From Fructilactobacillus hinvesii (GTDB taxonomy: Bacteria > Bacillota > Bacilli > Lactobacillales > Lactobacillaceae), in assembly GCF_024029435.1 (NCBI RefSeq), contig NZ_CP097118.1:992001-1056000 (forward strand): a stretch of DNA of 64,000 nucleotides, written 5' to 3'. Shown here one piece after another: positions 61,434 to 64,000 of this stretch. The first letter of the stretch is position 1. The number at the start of each line of letters is the position of its first letter. The notes below the pieces were generated by a model. That model saw only the letters and a list, made by a program, of their open reading frames with translations, ran no database searches and was not told the origin of the DNA. The position numbers were made by a program, and so were the translations under genes.

Positions 61434-63464
61434 TTAATCAAATGAAGTATTGTTATTTAATGTTTGTAATTGTCGGACTAGATTTTGATTCTCTGGATCT
61501 TGCATCCAATCAGGATTATCAGTCACCATTTTAGCGACTTCTTGGGCGGCACTCAAGACATTCACATCCGCAATTGGATCTCCTACGTTAAAGCTAGGAA
61601 TCCCTGATTGCTGTTTGCCAAGAATATCACCCGGACCCCTTAATTCTAAATCTTTTTGGGAAATAAAGAAACCATCAGTAGAAGTACTCATGACGTTCAT
61701 CCGCTGCACCCCCACCTTATTTTTGGGGTCAGCAATCAGGATACAGTAGGATTGCTGTGATCCCCGGCCAACGCGACCGCGTAACTGATGGAGTTGGGCC
61801 AATCCAAAGTGATCAGCATCATAAATTACCATCACACTGGCATTAGAAACGTCCACACCCACTTCAATTACGGTGGTCGATACTAAGACCTGGGTTCGAT
61901 TATTTTTAAAATCATCCATGACCTGGTTCTTATCGGCTTCGTTCATCTGGCCGTGCAGTAACCCAACGTGAAAATCCTGGCCTAGCTCTTTTTGAAAGTG
62001 CTCATAAGTCATCATCACATTTCGCATTTCAACTGCATCTGACTCATCAATCAAAGGAACCACTACATAGGCCTGCTCACCATTATGTAAGTGCTTTTTC
62101 ACAAAATTTAACATGGTTTGTTCTTGGCTACTTTTAATCCAAGTTGTTTTAATCGGTTTTCGGCCCCCTGGGAGTTCGTCAATTACAGAAACATCCATTT
62201 CACCATATGCTGTAATTGAAAGGGTTCTAGGAATCGGGGTTGCCGTCATCGATAGTACATTTGTCGCCGGTCCCTTTTCGCGCATTTGCTTACGTTGATT
62301 GACCCCAAAGCGATGCTGTTCATCAATCACCGCCAATCCCAAGTGGTGATAATGCACACTCGGTTGAAACAAAGCATGGGTTCCCACGATGAGGTCAATT
62401 TGTCCTGCTTTAATCCGCGGTAGTAATTCACGGCGTGCCTTTGGGGGAGTAGCCCCAGTTAGAAGGGCAATGTTAACGTTAGTCCCGGCAAATAATTGGG
62501 CCAATCCATTTGCATGCTGTTCTGACAAGATTTCAGTGGGAGCTAATAACACCGCTTGTTGTTGTGCCAATACGGTTGCCAGGATGGCCAGTGCTGCGAC
62601 AATCGTTTTCCCGCTTCCTACATCTCCTTGGAGTAACCGGTTCATTGGAACTGGACGCTGCAAATCAGCCAGAATTTCATTTACAACGCGCTGCTGCGCA
62701 TCAGTTAGCTGATACGGAAGTTGATCAATAAACGGCTGTAAAGTTAACTTATCGGTCTTAATTTGCGCCTGTGACCGAGGACGTTGCTCACGTTGTTTTA
62801 ACGTCTGCAAACGCATTTGAAACAAAAAAAACTCATTAAATTTGGCCGTACGACGGGCCGCTTTCAACGCCTGGGGATGACTGGGAAAATGCATCTCCCT
62901 GATCACAGTTTGCAAGGACTCCAACCGAAACTTAGTCCGAATCCATTGGGGAACGAAGTCTTCAATCACTGATTGATACTCTGTGTAGGCCTGCTTTATT
63001 AACGCTTGGATGGTTTTTTGAGTAATTTGGTTGTTAACAGAGTAAATCGAATTGAATGGCTGTTGCAGATCGTGAAGTAGTTTAATTCCCGTCAAGCTTT
63101 TTTTACTAGCATCAAATTTACCATGAACTAAAATGATTTGACCTGGTTCCACCTGCTTTTTTAGCCATGGTTGATTAAAAAAAGTGACTGGAACCACGTC
63201 ATGTCCCACCATTAACTGCAGGACCAACCGATTTTTACGCCGGCCAAAGTAATTAACCACGGGTTCGGCTGCAACGGTGCCTTTTAACGTTACCGGCTGC
63301 TGGTCCTTTAATTCTGCCAGTGATTGCGTGCGAAAATCTTCATAACGAAATGGGAAATAAGTCAACAGGTCAAACACGGTGTGAATATTCAAATCAGCTA
63401 AGGCTGTCTGCTTTTTAGGACCGACTCCTTTGAGCGTCCCCACTGGATCTAGAATACTCTTCAT
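61434..63464 (-). CDS. recG: ATP-dependent DNA helicase RecG
   Basis: A 676-residue branch-migration helicase. The N-terminal wedge/OB domain (TVAAEPVVNYFGRRKNRLVLQ) precedes the helicase motor: Walker A LLQGDVGSGKTIVA, DEQHRFGVNQR, SMTATPIPRT and the C-terminal RGRVGRGSQQSYC. It remodels stalled forks and junctions. Position between fakA and plsX is common in lactobacilli. Confidence 0.97.
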   Translation of the reverse strand: MKSILDPVGTLKGVGPKKQTALADLNIHTVFDLLTYFPFRYEDFRTQSLAELKDQQPVTLKGTVAAEPVVNYFGRRKNRLVLQLMVGHDVVPVTFFNQPWLKKQVEPGQIILVHGKFDASKKSLTGIKLLHDLQQPFNSIYSVNNQITQKTIQALIKQAYTEYQSVIEDFVPQWIRTKFRLESLQTVIREMHFPSHPQALKAARRTAKFNEFFLFQMRLQTLKQREQRPRSQAQIKTDKLTLQPFIDQLPYQLTDAQQRVVNEILADLQRPVPMNRLLQGDVGSGKTIVAALAILATVLAQQQAVLLAPTEILSEQHANGLAQLFAGTNVNIALLTGATPPKARRELLPRIKAGQIDLIVGTHALFQPSVHYHHLGLAVIDEQHRFGVNQRKQMREKGPATNVLSMTATPIPRTLSITAYGEMDVSVIDELPGGRKPIKTTWIKSSQEQTMLNFVKKHLHNGEQAYVVVPLIDESDAVEMRNVMMTYEHFQKELGQDFHVGLLHGQMNEADKNQVMDDFKNNRTQVLVSTTVIEVGVDVSNASVMVIYDADHFGLAQLHQLRGRVGRGSQQSYCILIADPKNKVGVQRMNVMSTSTDGFFISQKDLELRGPGDILGKQQSGIPSFNVGDPIADVNVLSAAQEVAKMVTDNPDWMQDPENQNLVRQLQTLNNNTSFD

Positions 63465-63487
63465 AACCTTACACCACCTATCTGTCG

Positions 63488-63522
63488 GAAAAGGCCGCCA
63501 ATTCCAAATGAATTGACAGCCT
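63488..63522 (-). terminator. Terminator after the fakA-like gene
   Basis: AGGCTGTCAATTC and GAATTGGCGGCCT pair over 13 bp with two U-G pairs, followed by TTTTCC on the minus strand. The T run is short, so it may be partial. Confidence 0.55.
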
Positions 63523-63539
63523 CTTTCGTTGCTTTCGTT

Positions 63540-64000
63540 TTATTCGACCGAAATAATGAATGGATAAACCGGTTGATTACCGGCGTGAATTTCAATTTCT
63601 AACTCATCATCAACGGCAGCCGCCGAGTCTTCTACTTTTTGAGCGTCAGCTTGAGTAGCTCCTTCGCCGTAAATAATCGTAACGTTTTCACTATCAGCAT
63701 CAAGCATTTTTTTCGTCATTTGCACGGCAGCTTCATCGAGACTGGATGCGATAACCTGAATTTGGCCATCGATAATTCCCATGAAGTTTCCCTTTTTAAT
63801 CTCTAAATCATCAATTTTAGTATCCCGAATGGCGGTCGTTACTTGTCCACTTTTGACCGTATCCAAGGAATCATCCATGGCGGTTTGATTATCAGCTAAA
63901 CTAGCCTCGGGATTGTAAGAGAACATTGCCGTTAATCCTTGCGGGATGGTTTTGGTATGAACCACTTTCATAGGAACGTCCGTTAAATCTTCTGCTTGTT
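63540..64000 (-). CDS. FakA/YloV-type fatty acid kinase, C-terminal part
   Basis: The frame runs to the window end with no start needed: before Met at 63971 it continues QAEDLTDVP. The C-terminal region with VVHTKTIPQGLTAMFSYNP, MDDSLDTVKSGQVTTAIRDTKID and VTIIYGEGATQADAQKVE matches the DUF1949-like end of the FakA (DAK2-domain, YloV) proteins encoded upstream of recG. FakA with FakB phosphorylates exogenous fatty acids to acyl-phosphates, which links it to plsX nearby. About 150 residues are visible. Confidence 0.9.
   Translation of the reverse strand, partial: QAEDLTDVPMKVVHTKTIPQGLTAMFSYNPEASLADNQTAMDDSLDTVKSGQVTTAIRDTKIDDLEIKKGNFMGIIDGQIQVIASSLDEAAVQMTKKMLDADSENVTIIYGEGATQADAQKVEDSAAAVDDELEIEIHAGNQPVYPFIISVE

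Noticed and set aside
61880..61900. GGTTCGATT inside recG as a fourth tRNA-like element
   Set aside because: There are no flanking complementary stems; it is ordinary coding sequence.

Overview
The window is a piece of chromosome from a low-GC Gram-positive bacterium of the Lactobacillaceae. This rests on gene content and order: the smc-ftsY-ylxM-ffh-rpsP-khpA-rimM-trmD-rplS string, a mevalonate pathway operon, an EbsA-family protein, a C69 dipeptidase, glycerol kinase, a B-type RNase P RNA, and AAGGAGG-type ribosome binding sites. I cannot name the species from sequence alone.

Positions 1 to about 21.9 kb are the right part of a temperate siphovirus-type prophage; its left end lies outside the window. 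From left to right, mostly on the minus strand, come: a partial major capsid gene, ClpP-like head protease, HK97-type portal, a DUF1056 membrane protein, large and small terminase, a likely cos region, HNH endonuclease, two unknown genes, a strongly structured untranslated leader, and an ArpU-like late regulator. Next is an accessory block of six small unknown genes (several membrane-anchored), a frameshifted HsdM-type methylase and a second tyrosine recombinase. A DnaD-like replication protein and many small early genes follow. The lysogeny region has a plus-strand orphan membrane gene, a DUF2829 (Tad2-like) gene, a Cro-like protein, a CI-like repressor, an ImmA-like protein, a lipoprotein, two small genes and the integrase at the right edge. 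Downstream of the integrase is a broken MFS transporter fragment, so the phage probably inserted into that gene.

From 22.2 to 64 kb is host core genome. The pyrR-carA-carB cluster reads through, but both Car subunits have lost residues known to be essential for carbamoyl-phosphate synthesis. It is followed by rluD, lspA, ebsA, an RNase H-like gene, a FAD oxidoreductase, a THUMP methyltransferase, rnpB, gpsB, ypsA, then divergent recU-ponA. After that come dnaD, a ypmB-like gene and dinG; the mevalonate operon (mvk, mvaD, mvaK2, fni); rsmF-glpK; pepD and an amino-acid permease; and finally the ribosomal and SRP block, smc, rnc, an acpP whose phosphopantetheine serine is replaced by phenylalanine, plsX, recG and the end of a fakA-like gene.

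The observations I rate highest are: (1) three short RNA elements in the prophage that look like a tRNA acceptor stem stacked on a T arm with no anticodon arm, one of them in the leader of the late operon; (2) the catalytically dead-looking but intact CarA/CarB pair; (3) the serine-less ACP next to plsX; (4) two separate operator families that divide the divergent cro and cI promoters; and (5) likely non-AUG starts (ATT, ACG) at two genes.
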